The notes beneath the pieces were generated by a model. That model saw only the letters and a list, made by a program, of their open reading frames with translations, searched no databases and was not told the DNA's origin. From Ophiostoma sp. CBS 140.51 (taxonomy: Eukaryota > Ascomycota > Sordariomycetes > Ophiostomatales > Ophiostomataceae): a stretch of 64,000 nucleotides of DNA. The stretch is taken from positions 1-64,000 of the forward strand of contig JANSLP010000082.1 of the NCBI GenBank assembly GCA_029298735.1. The letters are read 5' to 3'. Shown piece after piece: positions 11,050 through 21,209 of the stretch. Position 1 is the stretch's first letter; each line of letters opens with the position of its first letter. Position numbers and translations under genes: made by a program.

Positions 11050-12056
11050 ATGCCTTCAGCAAGCAGTACCAACGGCCATGCCGCTAACGGCGCATCGAAG
11101 AAGGTCGCTGCTGACGCCGCCGAGAGCGCCGTCCTCGGCCAGGACTTCACGGCCAGCGTTATCAAGAGCATGGGTGAGAAGACGTCTCCCCGCATGCGCG
11201 AGGTTATGTCCTCTTTCATCCAGCACATTCACGACTTTGCCCGCGAGGTCAACCTGACCGTCGACGAGTGGATGATGGGCGTCGAGATGATCAACGCCTC
11301 CGGCAAGATGTCCAACGAGACACGCAACGAGGGCCAGCTGATGTGCGACGTCATCGGCCTCGAGAGCCTGGTCGACTCCATTACGTATGCCGAAGCCGTC
11401 AAGTCCAACCAGCCGCTCACTGCCTCCGCCATCCTGGGGCCCTTCTGGCGCAGCGACACTCCTACCCGCCCCAACGGCACCACCATGACCTTTGACACGC
11501 CCGCCGACGGTATTGTGGCTTTCATGTACGGCCAGGTCACCAGCGCCGAGACCGGCAAGCCCATCGCCGGTGCTGTCGTTGATGCTTGGGAGTGTTCCAC
11601 CAACGGCCTGTACGAGCAGCAGGATCCCAACCAGCAGGAGTACAACCTGCGCGGCAAGTTTATCACGGACGCCGAGGGTCGCTACAGCTTTTACTGCCTG
11701 CGGCCGACGCCTTACCCTGTGCCCGGCGATGGCCCGGCTGGCAAGCTGCTGGACCTGATGGACCGCCACCACTGGCGCCCGGCGCACATTCACTTGATTG
11801 TATGTTCCCCTTCTCCCTTTCAGCATACCTTTAAGCCCCCAGTATTTTGTCCACTAACACACCCCAGATTGAGGCTGCCGGCCACAAAGCTGTCACGACA
11901 CAGATTTTCGACTCCGCATCCAATTACCTCGAGGACGATTCCGTGTTCGCCGTCAAGGAGAACCTCAAGGTGGACTTTGTGCCGCGTGCCAATGACCCCG
12001 AGGCCAAGTTCGAGCTCGAGTACAACATCAGCCTGGCTCTGGATCCCAAGGCGTAA
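11050..12056 (+). CDS. Intradiol ring-cleavage dioxygenase, hydroxyquinol 1,2-dioxygenase-like
   Basis: Two exons (11050-11799, 11868-12056; CTAAC branch point) encode 312 residues. The N-terminal dioxygenase dimerisation helices precede a catalytic beta-sandwich with all four non-haem Fe(III) ligands: Tyr188 (NGLYEQQ), Tyr222 (PTPYPVP), His246 and His248 (RPAHIH). The 24-residue Tyr-His spacing and the RHHWRPAHIH motif resemble hydroxyquinol 1,2-dioxygenases more than protocatechuate 3,4-dioxygenases. The expected reaction is O2-dependent cleavage of benzene-1,2,4-triol to maleylacetate, or of catechol to cis,cis-muconate. Codons upstream of ATG 11050 are open but C/T-rich leader. An AATAAA-like element and a GGGAAAGAAA repeat follow the stop. 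It is the clearest ring-cleaving enzyme of the cluster. Confidence 0.92.
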
Positions 12057-12707
12057 AGATGTCTAGAGAATAAAAAAGAAATATGGTCGAAGGGAAAGAA
12101 AGGGAAAGAAAGGGAAAGAAAGGGATGGCAAAGGGGACGGGAAAACATCCCGCCCTTATTTATGCGAGCTTTATTTATATATGCATTTCTGTCCATTTCA
12201 GGCGTGCTATTTTCTTGTTAGCCTACACGACTCAATGTTATTTTTTCAACGCACTGTCAATGACAAAAAAACCGTTTTAATTACGAGAAGGAAAGATTCG
12301 AAAGATATAAAAAATGAAATCAATACGAAGTACGTGTCCCCATCGAATACCACCCTGAAGGCATGTCGTCACATCTTGTCTTGCTGCTGTCCTCTGATTT
12401 GCTCGCTTCTTTCAGCCCTGCGATCGAAGTTGCATACAACGCATCTGCGACGCAGATGACTTCCCCATTTTCCGAGCCAGCCCTTTCGGCCTGGACTTTC
12501 TGTCTGCGCAACTGCTTCAGCTGATGTGATTACGCATATTTATCCAACTGTGGCTGGATTATGGCTGAAGCTGGTGTGTATGTTGCATGTCAGACTTTGT
12601 ACCTTCCGTGGCACCCTGAATAATATATGCCATTTTGCGATTGCTAGTGGCGCTTTATCTACCCACTTAAGCGCCGGGCTACTATCAACCGCCTAAATGC
12701 GCATAAC
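12057..12707. other. Intergenic region before tRNA-Ser
   Basis: AT-rich flank with the 3' end of the dioxygenase transcript and the short tandem repeat. No further gene is visible. Confidence 0.4.
12091..12124. repeat. 10-bp tandem repeat in the dioxygenase 3' region
   Basis: The unit AGGGAAAGAA occurs three times in exact tandem, followed by a partial AGGGA. It begins 34 bp after the stop codon of the dioxygenase and probably lies in its 3' UTR. Confidence 0.9.
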
Positions 12708-12788
12708 GGCAAGATGGCGGAGTGGTTAACGCGCGGGCCTGCTAAGCCCGTTCCTTCGGGAGCGAGGGTTCGAATCCCTCTCTTGTCG
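12708..12788 (+). tRNA. tRNA-Ser (anticodon GCU)
   Basis: An 81-nt type II tRNA gene. The acceptor arm GGCAAGA pairs with TCTTGTC (one G-U), followed by discriminator G. The anticodon arm CGGGC-CTGCTAA-GCCCG presents GCT, reading AGC/AGU serine codons. The long variable arm (TTCC-TTCG-GGAGC) is typical of serine tRNAs. The T arm GAGGG-TTCGAAT-CCCTC contains the internal B box, and the A box is TGGCGGAGTGG. There is no intron and no encoded CCA. A nine-T run at 12791-12799 is a strong Pol III terminator. It sits between two enzyme genes of the catabolic cluster. Confidence 0.97.
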
Positions 12789-12790
12789 TG

Positions 12791-12799
12791 TTTTTTTTT
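12791..12799 (+). terminator. Pol III T-run terminator of tRNA-Ser
   Basis: Nine consecutive T residues begin 3 bp after the mature tRNA end. Confidence 0.9.
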
Positions 12800-14637
12800 G
12801 TCTTTTTGGAGTAGGTTTTCTTTTTGACGATACTGTTTCACTTTTGTTTACATGGTTTTTACTTCCCATCTATTTTATGCAATTCATTTTTGGAGGCTTC
12901 AAAATACATTTTAGGTGCATTTTGCTGTCAATGGCAATTGCCTTTTTGTCGCTATTTACCAGACGTAGGGCAGCAACGACCAGCAGATACAGGTCGTGCC
13001 TGTCTGGGCCTGCCCTGTAAACGTCGATGGTGCCTTCCTACCGATCAAAGATTTCTCGTTCGCAACTCTCCAATGTCCTTTTTCGACTGTTTACCCCTTT
13101 TCCTATTTCTGAGACGGGAATTGGAATCCTCACACCTCCTAGCATCGCATCTCAAGTTCTCGACATCGTGTCCAACTTCAACATCAGAACGGCGTACCAA
13201 AACTGCACGCATCACCGTGTCTGCCTCCCGATCCGCATTCACGCAACTTAATCGTCCTCCCACTGTCGATCACCTTTCATCAACAACCTTGCCCCCATCC
13301 TACCCATTCCGGGCACAAGCCTTGCCCTCCCGATGTCACCGGAAACTCACTTTCTCCAGCTTTTTTTGGGGTCCCCGTGATTGGAGACAGCTACCTTCAT
13401 ACCTCAACGGTTTCACTATGATGTATGTATCATACCGGCCTATGGATGGCCAGGGATACGTAAGAAATCACTTCCGATTCGAGTCCCGGGCACTTGATGG
13501 ACTTTTGCTTAGTTACCTTGAGGCTCACTGAAGGGATCACCAGCTACTCCAAAACGCCAGCGGCCAGCTTCCGAGAGTCAAGGACGAACGGAGGGATGGA
13601 CTGTGGGGTGGAGGGTGTGAGAGCCTATTCACTGGCGTCCGTCTTTCTTTTTGTGTGCGAACGACTGGCGCACACGCCAGCTGAGATCGTCGGTTTGTCG
13701 GGATTACCCAAAGAAACCCCGGCATGGGATATGGTCGAACTGGCCTGGCCTATCGTCTTTCGCCTCCTCGCCCACTCCAGCTCCGCTTCCACTAACTCTC
13801 TCCATCTTCCATAGTGTATTTCCCCGCATGCACGCTACAAACTCTCGACAACAACAAACGAATTGCGGCTGCTGCCCGAAAACTTTCCCCATAAGCCCCT
13901 CTTGCACCCCATTTCTCGCGCTTTTCGCGCCGTTTCCTGCCTATTTGACGCCTGCCAGGTCCCAGTGAGAGTGAGGAGCGGCTCTTTTTCTCCAGGCACC
14001 CCCAGTCTCAACCTCCCCGGCGGAGCAACAAGGTCATGGCTAGCTTCCCCCAGCCCCTGAAGAGGCGAAAAAATCAAGCTGCCAAAGTCTCCATGGAGGG
14101 GGGGGGGGGATTGCCCAGTGGCCAATGTACCCTTATCGAGTTTTTTTGGACGAGGGACGTTCAAAGAGGGATATACCCGTATCCGAAGGCCAAGGACCAC
14201 ACCGGACCTGTGACCAACCCCAATGGGTGGTGATGAGGGGGTACTGGACGATGAGAAGTAGACCAAGAAAAAAAAGAGGGCATAGTATGGATCCTTTTTC
14301 TCTTTTTGGTCTCTTGCCGATCGATGGATAAAAGAGCAAGACGGAGATTCGTCAACGACAAGCAAGCTTCTCCATCTTGAACGCGGCAACACAAACTCTT
14401 CTTACAAGCGAACAGATATCTCTTTTTTCTTCAGACATCGCTTGGGTATACAGTTTCGATCAACAGAGAAACCAGAGCCAGACATTCATAAGAAGCAGGT
14501 CTCGGCGTCCCTTTTATCTGACAAAGAATCAACATCAACAACCTCCAAGACCTTCACTCCTTCAGACATCCACTTTCTTATCACATATCCTGATACCCCA
14601 ATACCCCACCCCCTCCTTTACCTCACTTCCAATAATC
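12800..14637. other. Intergenic region and leader upstream of the FAD monooxygenase
   Basis: About 1.8 kb without a credible gene. Several frames of 60-235 codons are open but low complexity or with random composition. A run of 12 G residues lies at 14098-14109. The last 250 bp are C/T-rich leader. Confidence 0.45.
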
Positions 14638-16787
14638 ATGGCATCTGAGAGCAAGGTCGATGTGCTCATCGTGGGTGCTGGCCCGGCTGGCATGATGATG
14701 TCGGCCTGGATGGCCCGGTGTGGCATCAAGACGCGCATTGTTGACAAGCGTGGCACTAAGGCAAGCACCCTAATCATGTCTGTATGACCTTGCAACTCTC
14801 AACAGTACTGACACTCCCAGATCTTCAACGGCCAAGCCGACGGCCTGCAGTGCCGTACGCTCGAGATCTTCGACTCCTTTGGCTTTGCTGACCGCGCATG
14901 GCTTGAGTCCAACCACATGCTCGAGATCTGCTTCTGGAACCCAGATGAGTCTGGCAAGATTGCCCGCAGTGGACGCATCCCAGATACCATCCCGGGTATT
15001 AGCCGCTTTCAGCAGGTTGTGCTCAACCAAGGCCGCATTGAGCGCTTCTTCCTGGACCAGATTGAGCGTGAGAGTGACATCCGTGTTGAACGTGGTGTGC
15101 TGCCGACAGCACTCAAGTTCGATGAGTCCAAGGCCGAGGACAACTCGCCCGACAACTACCCCATCACGGTGACTCTGCGCCACCTGACCCAGGAGGAGGC
15201 CACGCCCAAGCAGGTGGCCACGTCAGCCAACGGCATGACTGCCAGCGACGGTCTGTTCCGCAGTAACTTGGCAGCGGACGACACTGCGGATCTGATCAAG
15301 GCTGCCGAGCTAAACTCCAAGGCCGGCGCGGTCGAGACGGTGCACGCCAAGTACATGCTGGGCGCGGACGGTGCGCACTCGTGGGTGCGTCGCGAGCTTG
15401 GCTTTACGCTGGAGGGTGAGAGCACGGACTACATCTGGGGTGTGCTGGACATTGTCCCCATCACCGACTTCCCCGACATCCGCATGCGTTGCGCCATCCA
15501 CTCGGCAGAGTCGGGCAGTGTCATGGTTATCCCGCGTGAAAACAAGTTGGTACGTCTGTACATCCAGGTCACCACCACCGAGAAGAACGCCGACGGCACA
15601 TCAGCCGGCTCGCGTGCCGACCGGTCTAAGATCAACCCTGAGGTCATTCTGGCCTCTGCGAACAAAATTATGGCGCCCTACAAGCTGTCGTACCGCACTC
15701 TAGACTGGTGGACAGCATACCAGATCGGTCAGCGTGTCGGCACTCACTTCTCGGCTAACGAGCGTATCTTCCTGGCTGGCGATGCCGTTCACACCCACTC
15801 GCCCAAGGCTGGCCAGGGCATGAACGTTAGCATGCAGGACAGTAAGTTACAACCCCCCCTCTCATATTATTTTGAATGCCCACTGACACACATGAAGCCT
15901 TCAACCTGGGTTGGAAGATTGCCAGCGTGCTCAAGGGTACCGCTGACCGGTCGATTCTCAAGTCGTACGAGGTGGAGCGCAGCAGCATTGCACACGACTT
16001 GATCAAGTTCGACCACAAGTTTTCTCGTCTGTTCTCTGGCCGCCCGGCTAAGGATGTCATGGATGAGGAAGGTATCAGCCTGACCGAGTTCAAGGAGGCT
16101 TTTGCCAAGGGCAACATGTTTGCTAGTGGTATTGCCGTTAACTACGGTGGCAGCAGCATCGTGGCCAAATCACCCGAGGCGGCAGAGACGAACGGTACAA
16201 ACGGTGTCACCAACGGCGCCTCCAAGTCCGTGGTTAGCCGCCAAGAGCTGGCGACGGAGGTCAAGGTCGGTATGCGCATGCCCAGTCACAAGGTGCTGAA
16301 CCAGTCGGACGCCCGCCCATGGCATTTCCAGCAGCGCCTGCCCAGCAACGGCACATGGCGTGTTGTGCTCTTCCCCGGCGATATGACCAAGGCCGACCGC
16401 CGTGCCGACCTTGAGGCTGTCAGCAAGCAGCTGTCGCAGCCTACGTCGTTCCTCAAGCGGTTCACGCCCAAGGACGGCCGCTACGACTCCGTCATTGAGG
16501 TGTTGACAGTGCACTCCGGCCACCGCCAGGAGTTTGGCATCTTTGACTTCCCCGACGTGCTACACCCCTTCCACGAGGTTGACGGCTGGGACTACAACAA
16601 GATCTTTGTCGACGATCAGTCGTACCACGAGGGCCACGGCGAGGCGTACAAGAACTACGGCATCGACCCTGCCGTAGGCGCAGCCGTCATCATCCGGCCC
16701 GACCAGTACGTCGCCTATGTCGGTGAGATCACAGACTACTCGTCGCTCGACCAGTTCTTCTCGGGTTTCATGCTGGAGCAGAAGTAA
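14638..16787 (+). CDS. FAD-dependent monooxygenase, phenol 2-monooxygenase family
   Basis: Three exons (14638-14760, 14821-15841, 15898-16787) encode 677 residues. The FAD/NADPH fold shows GAGPAG at 13-18, the DG motif LGADGAHSW (Asp224) and the GD motif LAGDAVHTHSPKAGQG (Asp362). The C-terminal 200 residues match the thioredoxin-like dimerisation domain of phenol hydroxylases. Family members ortho-hydroxylate phenols with NADPH and O2. Beside a hydroxyquinol-type dioxygenase, conversion of a hydroquinone, resorcinol or other phenol to a triol or catechol is likely. Intron 1 appears to use a GC donor (AAG|GCAAGC), which gives the family-typical RGTKIFNGQADGLQ. The nearby GT donor at 14782 would make a 39-bp intron and add seven residues. 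A putative polyadenylation signal AATAAA lies near 16864. Confidence 0.92.
14761..14820 (+). other. Probable GC-AG intron in the FAD monooxygenase
   Basis: This 60-bp intron starts GCAAGC and ends CCCAG, with a TACTGAC branch-like element about 15 bp before the acceptor. Exon joining is phase 0 and restores a family-typical sequence without insertion. Confidence 0.7.
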
Positions 16788-17730
16788 GCGAAGCGTGAAG
16801 TATGGGATGTGGATGGTAGAACATTGCATTGGAGGGACTTCAGGGTGAAGAGCGGGAATACGGAATAAACATGCGGTGTGGGGAAATACGCTGTACGCGG
16901 AAAACTGTGGGCAAATTGGGGGGAAATGACACAAAAGGTGGAAATGGCGGAGGCGACTTGATAGCCTTCACTTAAATTTTGCATTTTTGCATATCATTTT
17001 TGCTGCTTATTTTGACATCGCTTCTATCCTCGCTTAGAATTTATTCGGGTTTTGAACCACTATTTTCTTTTGACGTACTCCAAAAATGTTCAGACGCTGC
17101 GCCTTTCTTGCAGCATTCTTATTTGGTCCCAATCACTGCTTAGGTGCATTACGGCTCAAAAGCCTCTGGTCTGATCAACCTTGGTATCTCTTCGGTCACG
17201 TAGTATGCCACTGACTAAGCTCCGGCTCGGAAAGACCCCGGAAGCCATATGTTTAGGGTATTTCATCTGAAGTTTGTGGGGAGAGTCATGAATAGAAGGT
17301 GTTGGTTTGGTGAAAGACTGCCTACCACAAAAAACACTCTTCTCAATGGTCGTAAACAGTGCAGTGCTTTGTATTGGACATTGTCTTCTTGGTATTATTC
17401 TACTGTCGGATATCGTACTGTGCACCCTTTTATTGTCTTCAACGTGCACATTTTTATTTAGGTATTCGTTTGATTGTTTGGGTGCTGTACATACGAACGG
17501 CAGAAGGTCTCGGATCGGGGACGATCCGGGAAATATGGAGCCATTTCCCAATTAGGCAATCGTTGGTGTTAGTGGTAGGAAAGCGCACGGAAGGCGCACG
17601 GAACACCACATCACATTTACAGGCAAGTCACAGGCATCGTCACAGTGAGTTTATTTATTTTTTAGTTAATTCATTAAGTTCAATCAAACAGGACGCTCTT
17701 ATGTTAACTACTTTGCCACCTCCGCTTCAT
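16788..17730. other. Convergent 3' intergenic region
   Basis: This gap between the stop codons of the FAD monooxygenase (+) and the Baeyer-Villiger gene (-) is AT-rich. A 131-codon minus-strand frame inside it has no recognisable domain and no coding-like composition. No RNA gene was found. Confidence 0.4.
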
Positions 17731-19454
17731 CTACTTCTTCACGTAAAATGAGAGATCACCACCTGCCACTTCCAGCATAGTGATGCCGTTGCCCATGAAG
17801 CGGAAGCGGTTCTGAGGGCAGCGCGACTGGATCTCAAAGTCCTCCGTGCGGAAGCTGGCCAAAATCTCCTTAAAGTGCAGGATACTGCCGGCGTACATGG
17901 CAGTCACCTTGGCATCGGGACCCTTGTTGCTCTTGTACCAAGACTGGCAGCCACTGGTCCACACAGTGCGGCCCATAAACTCCTGGGTGTAGGCATTGTA
18001 CTCGGCCGTGGCCTGCTCGCTGACAACGACGGCGTGCAGGTCATCGGCAGAAATCTTGTTGCACCACCGCAAAATGAACTCGGCGTACCACTCCATGACA
18101 GCCAACAGACTTCCGTGGCCGACAGGGCAGTTGGGACCGTTGAAGACAAAGTAGTTGGGCATGTTGGGGGCACAGACACCAAAGTAAGCTTGGGGATCGT
18201 CACGCCACTGGTCGGCAAGACGAATACCGTTGCGGCCGACGACGTCCCAGTGGGGTGAAAAGCTAACATCGAAGCCAGTGGCACAGACGATAATGTCAAG
18301 CTCCTCGAGGTTGCCATCCGTTGTCACAATGCCCTTTTCGGTAATCCTTGCAATGGGCGTGAACTCCATTTTGACATTGGGGGCCTGCAGAGCCTCAAGG
18401 TAGCCGTCGCCGGGAGTGAGCCGGCGGCAGCCAACATGCCACTCCGGGATCAGCTTCTTGCACAGCTCCGGGTCGTTGCCGAGACGGTTGCGCATATCGG
18501 CCTCAAACATCTCCGTGACGGCCTTTTGCTGCGGTGTGCCGCGAAGCAGGGCATAGAAGAACTTGTTAAAGTTGTCCTCAATTTTGCGACGCAGTGCCAG
18601 CATAGCCTCTGGGTTCTCGCGCAGCTCCTTCTTCTGAGCCTCGGTGTATTGGAAGTTCTTGCCCTCCGGTGTCAGGTCAGCCGAGTACGGCGATGAGACC
18701 CAGGTCGGGCTGCGGATGTAGTTGACAACACGAGCGGCCGTCTTTTGCATTTGGGGCAAGATCTGGATGGCCGACGAACCATTGCCAATAATGCCGACAC
18801 GCTTGCCGGCCCAATCGAGCGACGTATCCCATCTGGCGCTGTGCAGCTTGGTTCCCTGGAAGGACTCCAGGCCAGGGATAGACGGCCAAGTCCACTTGTT
18901 CAGGATGCCGGAGCCATTGATGAGAACATCGGCGGTGTCCTTGATGGTAGTGGTCTTGCCGTCTGCGTAGTCTGCTTAACCTCCAACAGCCACTTGCCGG
19001 ACGCCTCGTCCCAAATTGATGAGACAACCTTGCTGTTGAACTGCACCTTCTCGTCCAGGTTGTACTTGGTCGTAGTACGCCGGATGTACTCCCAAATCTC
19101 TGGGCCCTTAGCGTAGAAGCTCGACCAGTCCGGGTTCGGCTCCCACGAGAAGGTATAGATGTGCGCAGGGACATCACAAGCAACACCCGGGTAGCGGTTC
19201 TCTAACCAGGTGCCGCCGACGTCGTGGTTCTTTTCGTAGATGCACAGGTCCATAAAATGGTCCATGGGTGTCTCGTGCTTGTACTTGTAGGCCAGCATCA
19301 GACCACTGTAGCCAGCGCCAACACAGACGACACGCAGCGGCCGGGGCTTAAAGAGAGGCTGCTCATTGACAGGAATGCGGTAAGGAGACTTGATGGAGGT
19401 GGTGATTCCATTGGCCACAGCAGCCTTGGCTGGAGGGTCGTTGGAGATGGTCAT
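17731..19454 (-). CDS. Type I Baeyer-Villiger monooxygenase (MoxY/StcW-like), one frame break
   Basis: A flavin-dependent monooxygenase of about 574 residues. It has two Rossmann motifs: GAGYSG at 46-51 for FAD, and IGNGSSAIQ for NADPH. Between them lies the diagnostic type I BVMO fingerprint FQGTKLHSARWD (FxGxxxHxxxW). TPGDGYLEAL and the C-terminal half resemble fungal MoxY/StcW-like ketone monooxygenases. The family inserts oxygen next to a carbonyl, turning ketones into esters or lactones. The frame is broken between 18960 and 18977: the upstream frame runs through WLLEV and the downstream frame resumes at DGKTTTIKD, with a TAA at 18977-18975 in the downstream frame. The span is 1724 nt, one base short of 575 codons. 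This may be a sequence error, a real -1 mutation, or an atypical 26-nt intron. The gene is divergent from the esterase gene. Confidence 0.85.
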
Positions 19455-19584
19455 TGTGTGAATAAGTAGAAGATGATAGAGAATAAAGGACGACTGAGAT
19501 TAGTATAGAGGGATATAGGGAGTATGGTGCAAAGTGCTAAAGACGAGAGTCAAATGAGGCTCGAAGAATCGAAAAAGATGATGA

Positions 19585-19590
19585 TTTATA
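19585..19590 (-). promoter_or_regulatory. TATA box of the BVMO gene
   Basis: TATAAA on the minus strand lies about 131 bp upstream of the ATG at 19454. Confidence 0.4.
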
Positions 19591-21134
19591 GAAGTCCGTA
19601 CTCAGTTATGGCTACAAGTATGAGCTGCTTTTATGCTGTGTCTGTACTGATTATCCTACGTAGACATAATAATGCCCGCATCCGATGTGATGATGTCTTA
19701 CCCGTGCCGGTGACGAAGTCTTGAGTATTGGGGTATGGGGTGTAATGGAGTACGGAATACATGTGGGATGGGATAATGAATACCGAGAAACAGCTGTATG
19801 ACCTAATGGCCAGTGGACAGTGGTGGCTGTCAACGGTGCGAAACCCCGTTTCTACGCTTGGTTGGAGATCCGATGCTCTTGGCTTCCATGGGAGTGTCAA
19901 TAATCTAGTGTCTATGGGGTCTTTTTGGCTTCTGGAGCCCTGAGTCTTCGATTTTTAGAGCCTAGCCTCTGAGTTGCCACGTCGGATGAACGTAGTGTAA
20001 AGTACTGAAGGGCAGATGGTACACAGAAACAACAACAACACGCATTATGGTAGCACAGAGTATTACAAAACGTGTAATGAGAGGCTTTTAAAAGATATAA
20101 GGACGATGTACACGTAGGACAAGGAAGTAAGATCGTCTACACACCGAAGTCCGAGTCATTCTTTTGTCGGACTGCTGGATTTCCCAGAGTGTTTGCGAAT
20201 TCAAAAATATTATAGGCGATAGGTCTTAGGGATAATAGTGAAAGATGCCACACAAGACCAAGCGACAAAGTACAGCTCCGTATCACAACTTCGGAAGCGT
20301 TCATGTCGGCTCGGGACGGCGCTGGGATGGATGAGGCAGATGTGTGTGTGAGTGATGAATGGTTGATCTATAGAGGGAAAGGGTGAAAGGAGAAAAGGGG
20401 TAGAACGGGGTAGTAGTGAAAACAACACCATGGTTGACACCATTTGATAATACTGGTCAACTTCCTGGACGGTGACTGGCCCGCTGACTCCCGTCGACGT
20501 CCCGGTGGCAAGTCCCTGCAGTTTACGGTCGAGATCCGGGGTAGTGGGGAACAACAGAAAAAGAAACGCCAGGGTTGGGAGCTGAGGCAGGAGATGTTGT
20601 GATAGGTCGACAATATGCGGATGGTTCATGGAGAGATGGAGATGGGGGAGTGGTTGGAAAGCAGCGAATGGGGAAGGCACCAACGTCTAAAAAGTGGACC
20701 CCGCCCTGGAAGGAACCCCGGACCCCGGATATCGGGAGACCCACTTCGGGATCGGAAGAGACGACAACCACATCAACAGTGACAAGAGCCAGTGCGCAGT
20801 GGATAGTACCATATATGTACAACTTTATGAGATGAAAGGCATAAAAACAGTTGAGTGCACACCAAAAGAGCGAAATGGCGAACGAGGACGGGTAAAGAGC
20901 GAATACGAAAACAAATTGAATAGAAAATCGACGGACAATCAACAACACGGAATGGAAGGAACAACCTAGAAGGAATATACCTAAAAAGGAAGGACAGAAA
21001 TATTTCGAACGAAACTCGGCATCGGTGGAAAGGATCGCAAAATTCGGCAAATAGATCAGGTTTGTTTGTTTCTTTTGGGATGCAAGCATCCCCTGTACAT
21101 CATTATAATGAGCACTGAGATGGAGCTGACAGAG

Positions 21135-21143
21135 TATAAAAAA
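21135..21143 (+). promoter_or_regulatory. TATA box of the esterase gene
   Basis: TATAAAAAA lies 75 bp upstream of the ATG at 21210, at a sensible core-promoter distance. Confidence 0.45.
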
Positions 21144-21209
21144 ATTAAGACAGAAACAATAACGGGAGGAAAGCACTGAACATCAACACAACCAAAACCA
21201 CAAAACATT

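Larger units (their letters stand above)
19455..21209. promoter_or_regulatory. Divergent promoter region of the BVMO and esterase genes
   Basis: This 1.75 kb region separates two divergent starts. A TATAAA on the minus strand at 19590-19585 lies about 131 bp before the BVMO ATG. A TATAAAAAA at about 21135 lies 75 bp before the esterase ATG. GC-rich CCGGACCCCGG-type sequence occurs near 20705-20740. A 217-codon minus-strand frame here (20523-21176) is hydrophobic and low in coding character, and I do not accept it as a gene. Confidence 0.5.

Noticed and set aside
11056..11826. 256-codon minus-strand open frame
   Set aside because: It is antisense to the intradiol dioxygenase, which has all its metal ligands in the plus frame.
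20523..21176. 217-codon minus-strand open frame
   Set aside because: Hydrophobic, irregular composition with no recognisable motif. It overlaps the promoter and TATA box of the esterase.
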